Positions 16,639-26,352 of a stretch of 64,000 nt of DNA are shown in pieces. The translations under genes and the position numbers were made by a program. The notes beneath the pieces were generated by a model. It searched no databases and was not told the DNA's origin. It saw nothing but the letters and a program-made list of their open reading frames with translations. The DNA is from Paenibacillus sp. JJ-100 (GTDB taxonomy: Bacteria > Bacillota > Bacilli > Paenibacillales > Paenibacillaceae). How positions within the stretch are numbered: position 1 is the stretch's first letter; the number at the start of each line of letters is the position of its first letter. The stretch covers positions 372,001-436,000 of the forward strand of contig NZ_CAOJCM010000003.1 of NCBI RefSeq assembly GCF_948329825.1, in the 5' to 3' direction.

Positions 16639-18362
16639 TGAAATTATTTCGCATGCTTAAGCCATATCGTATCCCGATTATTTTTATTTTGGCGCTCATA
16701 TTCCTGCAAACGATGGCGGAGCTGTACTTGCCTACGTTAATGGCTGATATCGTGAACTTTGGTATCGTCAAAGGGGATGTGCCTTATATTTGGAAGATCG
16801 GCGGATTCATGTTATTGATTGCGATTGGTGGAACCACATGTTCCATTATTGCAAGTTATCTATCCGCACGCACAGCAGGTGGATTTGCCAAGCAGCTGCG
16901 CAGTCGGGTGTTTCGGCATGTCGAGAACTTCTCGCTGCAAGAATTCGATAAGCTGGGTACAGCATCATTGATCACACGTACAACGAATGATATTACACAG
17001 GTGCAGAACGTTTTAACGATGATGCTACGCATGATGATTATGGCGCCGATGATGTGTATCGGGGGGATCTTCATGGCCGTATCTCAGGATGCGAAGCTGT
17101 CCACCATATTCTTGGTCGTGCTGCCTGTTCTTGCGGGAGCCATTGCATTGATCGGTTCCAAAGGGTTTCCGTTGTTCAAGCAAATCCAGAAAAAGCTGGA
17201 TCGTCTTAACCTGGTTCTACGTGAACAGCTGACAGGAATTCGAGTTGTTCGTTCCTTTAACCGAGGTGAGCATGAACGTGTTCGTTTCAATGGGGCGAAT
17301 ACAGAATTAAGAGATGCGTCGATTAAGGTCAACGTCCTGATGGCTACAGTGATGCCTGTCATGATGCTGGTTATGAACTTTTCAATGATTGCGATTCTGT
17401 ACTTCGGTGGTCTGCGTATTGACAGCGGTAATATGAACATTGGTTCCCTGATTGCCTTTGTACAATATGCGATGCAGATCATGTTCTCGCTGATTATGGT
17501 GACCATGATTTTTGTCATGGTTCCAAGAGCTTCGGCATCGGCAGAACGGATTAATGAAGTGCTGGATATGCAGCCCGATCTGTCTGATCCTGCACAGCCT
17601 AGCACGATGAAATCCATGCAGGGAACGATTGAGTTCGATCAAGTTACTTTCCGTTATCCAGGTGCAGAGAATGCTGCCCTGTCCGATATTTCGTTCACGG
17701 CTCGCTCCGGTGAAACGACGGCGATTATCGGCGGTACTGGTTCTGGCAAAACAACGTTGCTCAGCCTCATTCCGCGTTTCTATGATGTGACTGAAGGGAC
17801 TGTGCGAGTAAATGGAACCGATGTGCGGGAGTTAAGGCAGGAAGAGCTGCGATCCAAAATTGGATTTGTTCCGCAAAAGGCAGTTTTGTTCACGGGCACA
17901 GTTGCGGAAAATATTCGGCAAGGTAAAGAGGATGCGAGTATGGATGAAGTCATTCATGCGGCGCGCACGGCACAAGCCGAGAACTTCATCTCTGAGATGA
18001 AGGAAGGGTATGACAGCCTGATTGCTCAAGGCGGTAATAACGTGTCCGGTGGACAAAAGCAACGTTTGTCCATTGCACGTGCACTGGTTCGCCGTCCAGA
18101 AATTTATATTTTCGATGACAGTTTCTCGGCCCTTGATTTTAAAACCGATGCCAAACTTCGTGCTGCGCTCAAAACCGAAACGACGGAAGCGGCTGTTCTG
18201 ATCGTAGCTCAGCGGGTCAGCACGGTTATGGATGCAGATCGCATCCTCGTCATGGATGAGGGCAAAATTGTCGGTTCGGGAACACATAAAGAACTGCTGG
18301 AGAACAATGAAGTGTATCGTGAGATTGTATCTTCCCAGCTGACTGAGGAGGAGATCGCATGA
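16635..18362 (+). CDS. ABC multidrug exporter half-transporter, degenerate ATP site subunit
   Basis: A 575-residue half-transporter: six membrane segments (about 1-310) fused to an ATPase domain. Walker A is GGTGSGKTT, the signature is NVSGGQKQR, and Walker B is IYIFDDSFSALD, so the catalytic glutamate is Asp. That replacement is typical of one partner in heterodimeric exporters such as TM287 and BmrC, where one ATP site is degenerate. It overlaps the next gene by ATGA, so the two are made together. The substrate is probably a lipophilic drug or lipid; it cannot be read from the sequence. Confidence 0.9.
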   Translation: MMKLFRMLKPYRIPIIFILALIFLQTMAELYLPTLMADIVNFGIVKGDVPYIWKIGGFMLLIAIGGTTCSIIASYLSARTAGGFAKQLRSRVFRHVENFSLQEFDKLGTASLITRTTNDITQVQNVLTMMLRMMIMAPMMCIGGIFMAVSQDAKLSTIFLVVLPVLAGAIALIGSKGFPLFKQIQKKLDRLNLVLREQLTGIRVVRSFNRGEHERVRFNGANTELRDASIKVNVLMATVMPVMMLVMNFSMIAILYFGGLRIDSGNMNIGSLIAFVQYAMQIMFSLIMVTMIFVMVPRASASAERINEVLDMQPDLSDPAQPSTMKSMQGTIEFDQVTFRYPGAENAALSDISFTARSGETTAIIGGTGSGKTTLLSLIPRFYDVTEGTVRVNGTDVRELRQEELRSKIGFVPQKAVLFTGTVAENIRQGKEDASMDEVIHAARTAQAENFISEMKEGYDSLIAQGGNNVSGGQKQRLSIARALVRRPEIYIFDDSFSALDFKTDAKLRAALKTETTEAAVLIVAQRVSTVMDADRILVMDEGKIVGSGTHKELLENNEVYREIVSSQLTEEEIA

Positions 18363-20242
18363 GTGAACGTACAGCAGAACGCAAAGTATCGAGTGCTCCG
18401 CGCGGACCGGGTCATCCTGGCGGCGGAATGGGCATGCGGCCTCCTGCAGAGAAAGCGAAGGATTTCAAAGGCACTCTGCGTCGCCTGATCCAGTATCTCC
18501 GGCCGCATAGCTCTCGTCTGATTGGTGTGCTGATTGCAGCTATTTTAAGTACGGTGTTCGGTATTATTAGCCCAAAAATCATGGCTGAAGGTACAGATAT
18601 CCTTGCTGCAGGTGGCATTGCTATTATGCAGGGGATACAAGGTGCCGGAATTGATTTTCCAGCCTTGATGAAAGTATTGTACCTATTATTTGGATTATAT
18701 CTGTTCAGTGCTGCTTTTGCGTATGTACAGCAATACCTGATGGCTGGCGTAGCTCAGCGGGTCGTGTATGATATGCGCGAACAGATCAGTGCCAAGGTTG
18801 GACGCTTGCCGCTGAAGTATTTTGATTCCCGTACGCATGGGGAGACATTAAGCCGGGCAACCAACGACGTAGATAACATCAGTAACACGTTACAGCAAAG
18901 TTTGGCTCAGTTCATTACATCGGTTGTGACCATTGTTGGTGTCATCATTATGATGCTGACGATCAGTCCATGGATGACGCTGATTACGATGTTGACTCTC
19001 CCACTGAGTGTTATCGTGGTTATGCTGGTCGCCTCCCGTTCGCAAAAACATTTTGCGGGGCAGCAGAAATCGCTCGGTGAATTGAATGGTCACGTCGAAG
19101 AGATGTACACCGGTCATAAGGTCGTTAAAGCCTTTGGTCGTGAAGAGCAATCGGTACAGGAATTTGAAAAAGTAAATGAAGAGCTGTATGCATCAGGCTG
19201 GAAAGCCCAGTTTATTTCCGGGATTATTATGCCGCTGATGAACTTTGTCGGTAACCTGGGGTATGTACTGATCTGTGTAGTCGGCGGGATTTTCGTTACA
19301 CGGGGCTCGATCTCCATCGGGGACATTCTGGCCTTCACGCAATATTCGCGTCAGTTCACTCAACCGATTAACCAGATTGCGAACATCTCGAATATTATTC
19401 AATCCACCATTGCATCGGCAGAGCGTGTATTCGAACTGCTGGATGAAGAGGAGGAAGTTCCGGAGTCCAAACAACCTGCAACTTTACGTTACCCGACAGG
19501 TGCTGTAGCTTTTGAAGCAGTGGACTTTGGTTATAAAGAAAATGAACTGCTCATTCATAATATGAATATTGATGTTGCACCGGGGCAAACGGTAGCGATC
19601 GTGGGACCAACAGGCGCTGGTAAAACAACGCTGATCAATCTGCTCATGCGTTTCTACGAGCTGCAGAGTGGCCGAATTACGATCGATGGCATTGACATCA
19701 AAAATATGTCTCGCAGCAATCTGCGCAGTATGTTTGGTATGGTGCTTCAGGATACGTGGCTGTTTAACGGTACAATTCGGGATAACATTGCCTACGGACG
19801 GGAAGGCGCAACGGAAGAAGAAGTGGTCAAAGCGGCTGTGGCTGCCCATGCCGACCATTTCATTCGCACACTGCCGGACGGTTACGATACGATACTGAAC
19901 GAAGAGGCATCCAACATCTCACAAGGCCAGAAACAACTGCTGACGATTGCGAGAGCGATTCTGGCGAATCCGTCAATCCTGATTCTGGATGAAGCGACCA
20001 GCAGCGTGGACACACGTACCGAGGTCTTCATCCAGAAAGCAATGAATGAGCTGATGCAGAACCGTACGAGTTTTGTCATTGCCCACCGTCTGTCCACCAT
20101 TCGCGGCGCCGATCTGATCCTGGTTATGGATCACGGTAACGTGATTGAGCAGGGCAACCATGAGGAGCTGATGGCGAAGCAGGGCTTCTATGCTGATCTG
20201 TACAACAGCCAGTTCACGGAACAGCAGCCGCAGGCGATCTAA
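18359..20242 (+). CDS. ABC multidrug exporter half-transporter, catalytic subunit
   Basis: A 627-residue partner. An N-terminal extension of about 45 residues is rich in Gly, Pro and Arg (RGPGHPGGGMGMRPP). The membrane domain spans about 50-360. The ATPase has Walker A GPTGAGKTT, Walker B ILILDEATSSVD with the catalytic Glu, and signature NISQGQKQ, where the canonical LSGGQ is altered (Gly to Gln). The altered signature and the partner's altered Walker B contribute to the same degenerate composite site, as expected for a heterodimer. Length and order (short then long) match BmrC/BmrD. A terminator follows at 20373-20412. Confidence 0.92.
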   Translation: MSERTAERKVSSAPRGPGHPGGGMGMRPPAEKAKDFKGTLRRLIQYLRPHSSRLIGVLIAAILSTVFGIISPKIMAEGTDILAAGGIAIMQGIQGAGIDFPALMKVLYLLFGLYLFSAAFAYVQQYLMAGVAQRVVYDMREQISAKVGRLPLKYFDSRTHGETLSRATNDVDNISNTLQQSLAQFITSVVTIVGVIIMMLTISPWMTLITMLTLPLSVIVVMLVASRSQKHFAGQQKSLGELNGHVEEMYTGHKVVKAFGREEQSVQEFEKVNEELYASGWKAQFISGIIMPLMNFVGNLGYVLICVVGGIFVTRGSISIGDILAFTQYSRQFTQPINQIANISNIIQSTIASAERVFELLDEEEEVPESKQPATLRYPTGAVAFEAVDFGYKENELLIHNMNIDVAPGQTVAIVGPTGAGKTTLINLLMRFYELQSGRITIDGIDIKNMSRSNLRSMFGMVLQDTWLFNGTIRDNIAYGREGATEEEVVKAAVAAHADHFIRTLPDGYDTILNEEASNISQGQKQLLTIARAILANPSILILDEATSSVDTRTEVFIQKAMNELMQNRTSFVIAHRLSTIRGADLILVMDHGNVIEQGNHEELMAKQGFYADLYNSQFTEQQPQAI

Positions 20243-20372
20243 CGGGACGGATTGGATTGGTTGTTAAGGCTATTTAACATACAGGAGCGAGGAACGTCTA
20301 AAGCTTGAGCCTTTAGAAAAATAGAGCCCTCACCAAGGTGCTCCACGCACCGCTAATGTAAGGGTTCAAAAC

Positions 20373-20414
20373 AAACGGGACGAAACAGTCATTGCACTGC
20401 TTCGTCCCGTTTTA
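20373..20414 (+). terminator. intrinsic terminator of the ABC operon
   Basis: A 12-bp perfect stem (20373-20384 with 20401-20412) contains ACGGGACGAA and ends in TTTTATT. The 130 bp between the operon stop and this hairpin hold two small hairpins (CTAAAG..CTTTAG near 20300 and GGTG..CACC near 20336) but no gene. Confidence 0.85.
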
Positions 20415-20482
20415 TTATATTCCGGCTATGGCCCGGCACTTTCTATGGGCCAAAGTGCTGTTTACCCCTTGATATCCATAGG

Positions 20483-21055
20483 TTAATTCTTGCCGTTACT
20501 GCTGTCATGATGGTCCTGATGCTTTTCCTCAAGATCATGACGAGTATCATCTTCCAGTGAAGACGTTGATGGTTCGCCGGGCAGGCCTTCGCGCTGTTCA
20601 ATCATCCGTCTAGCTACTTCATAACAGTCGTCGATGTGTTTGTTGCCCACATAGCGCATGGCCGTGAAGCTGAGCACTGCCGCAAGACCTTGGCCGGCAA
20701 AGGGTACAAACTTGGCAACGGATTTGGTCGCTACACGCATACCTACCCGTCTGAGCACTTGCACGACCAGTTCCTTGGTGATCATGCGACCAATGATTTT
20801 ACTGCCAATGGACATGATAAATCCATATATCATGGACTTTGTTTCAGGGTCCATGCCACTGAGCTGTTGTTGAGATAATCCGAATTTATTGTTAATGGCA
20901 GGTAACAGCTGCATCAGCATGCCCACATCAGCTACGACATCCGTACCGGGAACTGGCACGAGTGTGGTGCCAGCTGAAGCGGTGGCTCGTTTATTAACCA
21001 TAGCACGGCATTCCTTGCGCACTTGTTCTAATTGCTCCATTGTAGCTGGAATCAT
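20483..21055 (-). CDS. DUF697/EcsC-like small membrane-associated protein
   Basis: A 190-residue protein. ATG 21055 is chosen because GGAGGAA lies just upstream on the minus strand; the frame extends further but without a ribosome binding site. The core has Gly/Ala-rich amphipathic stretches: LVPVPGTDVVADVGMLMQLL, IYGFIMSIGSKIIGRMI, and VAKFVPFAGQGLAAVLSFTA. The pattern VPxPGTD plus a later VPFAGQG resembles DUF697/EcsC-like proteins, which associate with membranes. The last 30 residues are hydrophilic and His/Asp-rich (DDTRHDLEEKHQDHHDSS). Function unknown. Confidence 0.7.
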   Translation of the reverse strand: MIPATMEQLEQVRKECRAMVNKRATASAGTTLVPVPGTDVVADVGMLMQLLPAINNKFGLSQQQLSGMDPETKSMIYGFIMSIGSKIIGRMITKELVVQVLRRVGMRVATKSVAKFVPFAGQGLAAVLSFTAMRYVGNKHIDDCYEVARRMIEQREGLPGEPSTSSLEDDTRHDLEEKHQDHHDSSNGKN

Positions 21056-21345
21056 AGGGAATTCCTCCATTCCTGTATAGTCTACATATAACCGTTTTGT
21101 GGCGAGTTGAATGGGTTGCTCCCGCAAAATTTTTGCCTAATAACCTATAGGTTGCGGAGGAACCTTTTTTCTCATGCATGCACGAATTAAGGCGGATCAG
21201 GCATTGCCTAAGTATTGTTTATACAGCATACAGATATCTGATATGACGCAAGAATCATGTAGATGGTTTCGAGCTGTTGCATTTGTTTATAATTTTGCCT
21301 TTTTTGGGTAAAGGGAAGCAAGCATTGGAATGGAGGAAGAGCAGC

Positions 21346-22242
21346 ATGAAATGGAATAAAGCCTTGTTAATTCATCATCTTCATGCAGGGAAAGCGAAAC
21401 GCGAAAACACAGTAGGTCTGGTTACAGGCGTGTTGGCTCCAGCTATTCACGAATTGGTGGTGGTTCGGACGGATGAACCGGGTGAAGGAGAAAGGCTGTG
21501 CCGAGAACGTGGGGAAGAATTTGATGTGGTATTTATTTTGGGCGGCGACGGTACAGTGCATGAGTGTGTAAACGGGCTAGCATCCCTGCACAACCCTCCA
21601 CAGATTGGCGTGCTTCCAGGCGGTACATGTAATGATTTTGCGCGTTCACTCGGCATTTCACCAGATGTGGAAGCCGCCGCACAGGAGCTGCTGGAAGGAC
21701 GGGTTATACCCGTGGACGTGGGACGAGCAGGTGATCGGGTATTTACGAACTTTTTCGGTATAGGTCTAATCAGTGATACATCCCAGAATATTAATGAGAA
21801 CTTGAAAGGTGCGCTCGGCAAAGTCAGTTACTTCATCAGCACGCTTCAGACGATTAGTCGTTCGGAGCCTTTCCGTTATGAGCTTGAGATCGATGGAGAG
21901 TGGAAGAAAGGCGAGGCAGTGATGATCTATGCAGCCAATGGACGCTTTCTGGGTACGAATGCATTGCCCTTTGCTCCAGATGCGTTGCAGGACGGCCAGT
22001 TGGATGTGCTCATTATCCATGAGACAGGCATTCCGCTGTTGCGAGAAGTACTTTCACATAAGCCGGAGGGGGAGTGGCAACCTCGGAATGAGAGTATTTC
22101 CTATTTCAAGGCCTCTACACTGAACATTAAAACCGATGTACCGATGCCAGCCGATACTGATGGCGAGTTGTACATGAAGACACCCGCCGAGCTATCGGTG
22201 CTGGCGGGTCATCTGCATTTTCTGACCGGAGCGAAGGAGTAA
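21346..22242 (+). CDS. diacylglycerol/lipid kinase, YegS/DagK-like
   Basis: A 298-residue member of the diacylglycerol kinase catalytic family. ATG 21346 is chosen because GGAGGAAG precedes it. Motifs: ILGGDGTVHECVNGL (nucleotide site), IGVLPGGTCNDFARSLGI, and FFGIGLISD later. It phosphorylates a lipid, diacylglycerol or undecaprenol-like, using ATP at the membrane face. Bacillus DagK recycles diacylglycerol from lipoteichoic acid synthesis; this copy could be that or a YtlR/BmrU-like paralogue. It is divergent from the DUF697-like gene and transcribed alone. A TATAAT at 21288-21293 is a possible -10. Confidence 0.87.
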   Translation: MKWNKALLIHHLHAGKAKRENTVGLVTGVLAPAIHELVVVRTDEPGEGERLCRERGEEFDVVFILGGDGTVHECVNGLASLHNPPQIGVLPGGTCNDFARSLGISPDVEAAAQELLEGRVIPVDVGRAGDRVFTNFFGIGLISDTSQNINENLKGALGKVSYFISTLQTISRSEPFRYELEIDGEWKKGEAVMIYAANGRFLGTNALPFAPDALQDGQLDVLIIHETGIPLLREVLSHKPEGEWQPRNESISYFKASTLNIKTDVPMPADTDGELYMKTPAELSVLAGHLHFLTGAKE

Positions 22243-22484
22243 CCTCCCCCAGTTTTGTTTTTTGTACGCAAATTAGATAGCCATTATTCCGAGGTAGACA
22301 TGCTATGGTTTTTCAGACAAGGAGTCATTCGGGTGCAGCTTCACAACCTCGCGCTAAATGTGACTATAAGTGTTAGCGTAATTGTTATACTAAGAGAGCA
22401 TTATGTAGTAATAATGTTGCATCACACTGCTAGATCTACAATTAATGGACAATGGGTTGTTACACAGGAACAGCTTGGCAGTAC

Positions 22485-23009
22485 TTATTTTAATATTTTT
22501 ATACTTTTGAAAATCCTGTCCAACAAATCCTGATTTTTTTCGGAATAGCTATTTGACATATCGAATGTGATTTCGTGCACTTTATCGGGCGTTTCCACAA
22601 TGATCATATTGATTACGTTTGTTGGTCTAGGCACATCTCCCCAGCCATCTGCCTTCGCATCGAATGACATCCATAATATATTGTCGGCAAGTTGATCTTT
22701 TTCACGCAATTCATAAAAAAATTTGTAGGTTCCATTGTCCATATTAAAAAATCTGCTTCCCCTGCTTCTATAAAAATCTTTTGGTACGGCTCTTATGTGA
22801 AAAAAACCATCAAATTTTACATCTTTTCCAATCCAATAGTGAAGCTCTATTTCGTTCGTGTGCGATTCATTTATCATCCAATCCTGAGGTAAATTCATTA
22901 CAATTCCAGCAAACTCTACCGTTTTCATTTTTTCTTTCGAGCTGCAACTTGTAAATACAATCGCTACCAAAAATAAGCAAGACGCAATGACCCATATTTT
23001 AACTCGCAT
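22485..23009 (-). CDS. predicted lipoprotein of unknown function
   Basis: A 174-residue protein with a lipoprotein signal: MRVKIWVIASCLFLVAIVF followed by TSC-SS, lipidated Cys at 22. The mature part is a single small domain (AGIVMNLPQDWMINE ... KSIKILK) reminiscent of the PsbP/LpqN-like fold of surface lipoproteins that open with MxxPxxW. It is AT-rich compared with its neighbours. It lies alone between the lipid kinase and TetR. No partner or role can be inferred. Confidence 0.7.
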   Translation of the reverse strand: MRVKIWVIASCLFLVAIVFTSCSSKEKMKTVEFAGIVMNLPQDWMINESHTNEIELHYWIGKDVKFDGFFHIRAVPKDFYRSRGSRFFNMDNGTYKFFYELREKDQLADNILWMSFDAKADGWGDVPRPTNVINMIIVETPDKVHEITFDMSNSYSEKNQDLLDRIFKSIKILK

Positions 23010-23106
23010 AACTATCTGTCCCTTCTTTCTGTAATACTTCCATATTTATATCGGTTTTCTACAAAAAATATAAATAGAAAATGAGAAAGAAAGTACTCTT
23101 ATACAT

Positions 23107-23760
23107 TTATGTCCGTGACACTGCCCCATCTAGAAACAGGGTAACCAGTTCGTGTGAAAGTTCTTCAATGCTTCCCCCGTTCATATTACGCACATCTTCT
23201 CGGTTCGCAAGCATTAACAATGACGTAAATGCATGGGCAAGCAGCATGGGATTGGCGGACCGCAGATAACCGTTGTCCATCTCTCGCTGGAAGTGGGTGG
23301 CTAAAACTGCATAGATCTGAAATTCAGCTTCCCGAATCTGGGCTAGTTGCTTTATGTCTAGATGCTTCTCGGCCTCTCGCATCATGGTCTCCGTTTCAAT
23401 ATGGGAGTGTCTCATCTTCGCTTTGGCAACCTCGACCAGTCGCTCTTGCAACGTCCCAGGTTCATCGAGACGAAGTGTTGTCTGCTTCATACCCATCGCC
23501 ATCATGCGAGTAATGGCGATGGTGAACAGTTCCGGTTTGCTGGAAAAATGATAATATATGGACGCTTTGGTCACCTGGCACAAGGAAGCGATCTGTTGAA
23601 GCGAGACAGCTTCGTAGCCATGTTCCATAAACAGCCGCGAGGCTGTCAGCAATATGTTGTTGTAGGCGGAAGCCTGGTCTGCACCTGCTTTGGGTCTGCC
23701 TGGAGGACGTGTGGAGCCAGCTTCTTTTGTTGGTTTTTTGTTCAAAATGATCAACCTCAT
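23107..23760 (-). CDS. TetR family repressor of the adjacent MMPL exporter
   Basis: A 217-residue TetR regulator. The HTH is NILLTASRLFMEHGYEAVSL through VTKASIYYHFSSKPELF, followed by an all-helical ligand domain. It is divergent from the MMPL transporter gene with a 172-bp spacer, the usual arrangement for a local repressor that responds to the exporter's substrate. A 19-bp palindrome and two 9-bp direct repeats cover the exporter promoter. The start could be ATG 23760 or a TTG at 23745; neither has a strong ribosome site. Confidence 0.88.
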   Translation of the reverse strand: MRLIILNKKPTKEAGSTRPPGRPKAGADQASAYNNILLTASRLFMEHGYEAVSLQQIASLCQVTKASIYYHFSSKPELFTIAITRMMAMGMKQTTLRLDEPGTLQERLVEVAKAKMRHSHIETETMMREAEKHLDIKQLAQIREAEFQIYAVLATHFQREMDNGYLRSANPMLLAHAFTSLLMLANREDVRNMNGGSIEELSHELVTLFLDGAVSRT

Positions 23761-23803
23761 TCATAGTTTAAATTAAATATTATACACTTTATAAAATTAG
23801 GGA

Positions 23804-23846
23804 TTGCATAATTAACCTTCCGGTATATATAATTAACTCAATTATA
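23804..23846 (+). promoter_or_regulatory. MMPL exporter promoter overlapped by probable TetR operator
   Basis: A -35 TTGCAT (23804-23809) and -10 TATAAT (23828-23833) are 18 bp apart. ATAATTAAC occurs at 23808-23816 and 23829-23837, 21 bp apart, covering both elements. TATAATT (23828-23834) and AATTATA (23840-23846) form a 19-bp dyad with a 5-bp centre over the -10. This is a good repressor site. Confidence 0.6.
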
Positions 23847-23932
23847 TTATGACCCATGGTTCATTTCTACACCATGACAATAATTAGGCACTATTTTTTA
23901 AATAAACAATACTAAAGGGAGATGAATAAACA

Positions 23933-26164
23933 ATGCAGGAAGGTTCAGGTTATGGCCGTTTTATAGCGGGCAAACGAAGTAAATGGATCACGCTGATCGT
24001 ATGGATTATTATTGCAGTGGGGCTTAGCCTGGTGTGGCCAGCCGTGAATGAGCGTGAGACTAATAATGCACAGGATTTGAGCGATTCCAAACCATCCGTT
24101 CAAGCCGCTACACTGGCCAAAAAGGAATTCCCTGGCGGTGAAGGACTGCCTGCCCTGATCGTGTGGCGCAATTCTGCTGGACTGACGGATGACCAGATTC
24201 AGCAGATTCAGGCGTTAACCGAGCGACTCGAACAGGATCCAGTGGAACAGCAGCAGTCTGTTGTGCCACTGCACAAGTTGCCGCCACAGGCGCTGCAGGG
24301 CCAACTCTCGGAAGACGGCAGTACCATCGTTATGCCACTATTCTTCAATAAGGATGCCGATTCGGAACAGTTGAAGGAAGGCATTGAGGCAGTAGAGGAA
24401 AAAGCAAAAGCCATCTTTGGCATGAATCCGTTCGATACGGATATAGACAATGAGAGCAAGCTCATTGCCCGCGTAACCGGGCCAGTCGGAATATCCATTG
24501 ATGCCATCGGACTCTTTTCCTCCGCTGACGTGTCACTGTTGATTGCAACTGTAGTGATTGTTCTTGTACTACTGTTGTTAATCTATCGCTCTCCAGTACT
24601 GGCCATCATTCCGATTATTGCGGTTGGCTTCGCATATATGGTTACCAGTCCAATCCTAGGATTCATGGCAGATCAGGGCTGGATCACCGTCGATGCACAG
24701 TCGATCTCCATTATGACCGTATTGCTATTTGGAGCCGGAACGGATTATTGTCTGTTCATGATCTCCAGGTACCGTCAAATTCTGTATCATGAGCCGGACA
24801 AAAAGAAAGCAATCTTCCAGGCAATTACTGGTTCCTCCGGTGCGATAGCGATGAGTGGATTTACCGTTGTTGCTGCAATGCTGGTGCTGCTGCTGGCTGA
24901 ATACGGAGCATACCAACGCTTTGCGGTTCCATTTAGTCTGTCGATCTTTATTATGTTTATTGCAAGTTTGACACTTGTTCCGGCATTGCTCGCGATCTTT
25001 GGTCGGGGTTCATTCTATCCGTTTGTTCCGCGTACTCACGAGATGGAAGTAGAGCGTGCGAAGAAAAAAGGAAAACCGGCTCCAGCACCTCGTAAAGTAC
25101 GTGAAAGCTGGATTGGACGGATCGTAACAACCAGACCATGGGCGATTCTGGCAATTACAGTTGTGTTACTCGGCGGACTGGCTACGTTCTCAACGCAAGT
25201 AAAGTTCACGTACGACCTATTGTCTTCTTTCCCGGAAAATGTACCTTCTCGTGAAGGCTTTAAGGTCATTGGTGAGCAGTTCTCTCAAGGAGAGCTTGCT
25301 CCAGTTAAAGTGATTGTGGATGCTGGCGGTAAAGAAACGGATCTGAAGCAACGTCTTGAATCACTGGATTATATCAACAAGGTAGGCGAACCGCAGCAAG
25401 GTGCGGAGAATGCCAACATTACGGCATATGATGTGGAGTTTAATCTTAATCCATACTCTATCGAGGCCATGCAGCATATCCCGGATCTGCGTGCTACAGC
25501 ACAAGCCGCATTGAAGGATGCTGGAGTTGCCAATGCGGGTCAACAAGTCTGGATTGATGGGCAGACGGCTGAACAGTATGACATTGAAGTGGCTGGAGAA
25601 CGGGATGCCAAGGTTATTATTCCGGTCGTTATCGGTATGATTACCTTGCTATTGCTGATCTACCTCCGTTCCATTGTTGCAACGGTATATCTCATAATCA
25701 CCGTAGTTCTGTCTTACTTCTCCGCACTCGGTCTGGGCTGGATCATCATCCACTACGGACTCGGGGCAGATGCTATTCAAGGAGCAATTCCGCTATATTC
25801 CTTTGTCTTCCTCGTAGCACTGGGAGAGGACTATAACATCTTCATGATCTCTAGCATCTGGCAGAAACGTAAAACGATGCCGCTCCGTCAGGCTATCAAA
25901 GAAGGTGTAGGCGAGACGGGTTCCGTTATTACCTCAGCGGGTCTGATTCTGGCAGGAACGTTTGCCGTCTTGGCGACATTGCCGATTCAGGTGCTGGTGC
26001 AGTTCGGAATCATTACAGCGATCGGTGTCCTGCTCGATACGTTCCTGGTTCGTCCATTCATGGTGCCAGCAATTACAGCACTACTGGGCAAATGGGCATT
26101 CTGGCCAGGCAAATACGTACCGATTGCGGAGAAAGAAGAAAAGAAAGCATACCAATCCCTGTAA
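23933..26164 (+). CDS. MMPL family RND-type exporter
   Basis: A 743-residue transporter in the YdfJ/MmpL class, with two repeats of a large extracytoplasmic domain plus membrane bundles. The first membrane block (about 190-370) holds LLFGAGTDYCLFMISRYRQ and the second (about 540-730) holds VALGEDYNIFMISSIW; the conserved Asp/Tyr pairs are the proton-relay motif of MMPL proteins. A long soluble loop lies between residues 45 and 185 and another between 425 and 545. Substrates of Bacillus relatives are lipids, surfactants or antibiotics. It is divergent from a TetR gene that probably represses it. The start has AAAGGGAG upstream. Confidence 0.92.
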   Translation: MQEGSGYGRFIAGKRSKWITLIVWIIIAVGLSLVWPAVNERETNNAQDLSDSKPSVQAATLAKKEFPGGEGLPALIVWRNSAGLTDDQIQQIQALTERLEQDPVEQQQSVVPLHKLPPQALQGQLSEDGSTIVMPLFFNKDADSEQLKEGIEAVEEKAKAIFGMNPFDTDIDNESKLIARVTGPVGISIDAIGLFSSADVSLLIATVVIVLVLLLLIYRSPVLAIIPIIAVGFAYMVTSPILGFMADQGWITVDAQSISIMTVLLFGAGTDYCLFMISRYRQILYHEPDKKKAIFQAITGSSGAIAMSGFTVVAAMLVLLLAEYGAYQRFAVPFSLSIFIMFIASLTLVPALLAIFGRGSFYPFVPRTHEMEVERAKKKGKPAPAPRKVRESWIGRIVTTRPWAILAITVVLLGGLATFSTQVKFTYDLLSSFPENVPSREGFKVIGEQFSQGELAPVKVIVDAGGKETDLKQRLESLDYINKVGEPQQGAENANITAYDVEFNLNPYSIEAMQHIPDLRATAQAALKDAGVANAGQQVWIDGQTAEQYDIEVAGERDAKVIIPVVIGMITLLLLIYLRSIVATVYLIITVVLSYFSALGLGWIIIHYGLGADAIQGAIPLYSFVFLVALGEDYNIFMISSIWQKRKTMPLRQAIKEGVGETGSVITSAGLILAGTFAVLATLPIQVLVQFGIITAIGVLLDTFLVRPFMVPAITALLGKWAFWPGKYVPIAEKEEKKAYQSL

Positions 26165-26180
26165 TACAGGAGTAGGGATA

Positions 26181-26222
26181 GATGGACCGTGGGGCTTCAT
26201 GCCCGTGGTTCATCTTTTTTTT
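26181..26222 (+). terminator. intrinsic terminator of the MMPL gene
   Basis: An interrupted stem (GATG-ACC-GGG with CCC-GGT-CATC, 26181-26214) is followed by T9. Confidence 0.8.
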
Positions 26223-26323
26223 ACAGAGGAATAGTTGAAGGTTGTGTGTATGAGATGGAATGGATGAACTGACAAAAATACGCAAAAAACCGCGTGGTTA
26301 TGGTATTCTTTGGGTGTCAATGG

Positions 26324-26352
26324 TTTACTTCGCTGGTGGTTATGGGACATAA
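26324..26352 (+). promoter_or_regulatory. candidate promoter of the nucleoside hydrolase gene
   Basis: TTTACT (26324-26329) and CATAAT (26347-26352) are separated by 17 bp. A 10-bp direct repeat, GTGGTTATGG, occurs at 26294-26303 and again at 26336-26345 inside the spacer, 42 bp apart, and could be a regulator site. Confidence 0.4.

Noticed and set aside
20270..20372. Riboswitch or small RNA after the ABC operon
   Set aside because: Only two short hairpins are visible, no known riboswitch core matches, and the downstream gene is convergent.
22255..22533. 92-codon open frame on the plus strand
   Set aside because: No clear start site, it overlaps the end of the convergent lipoprotein gene, and the translation looks random.
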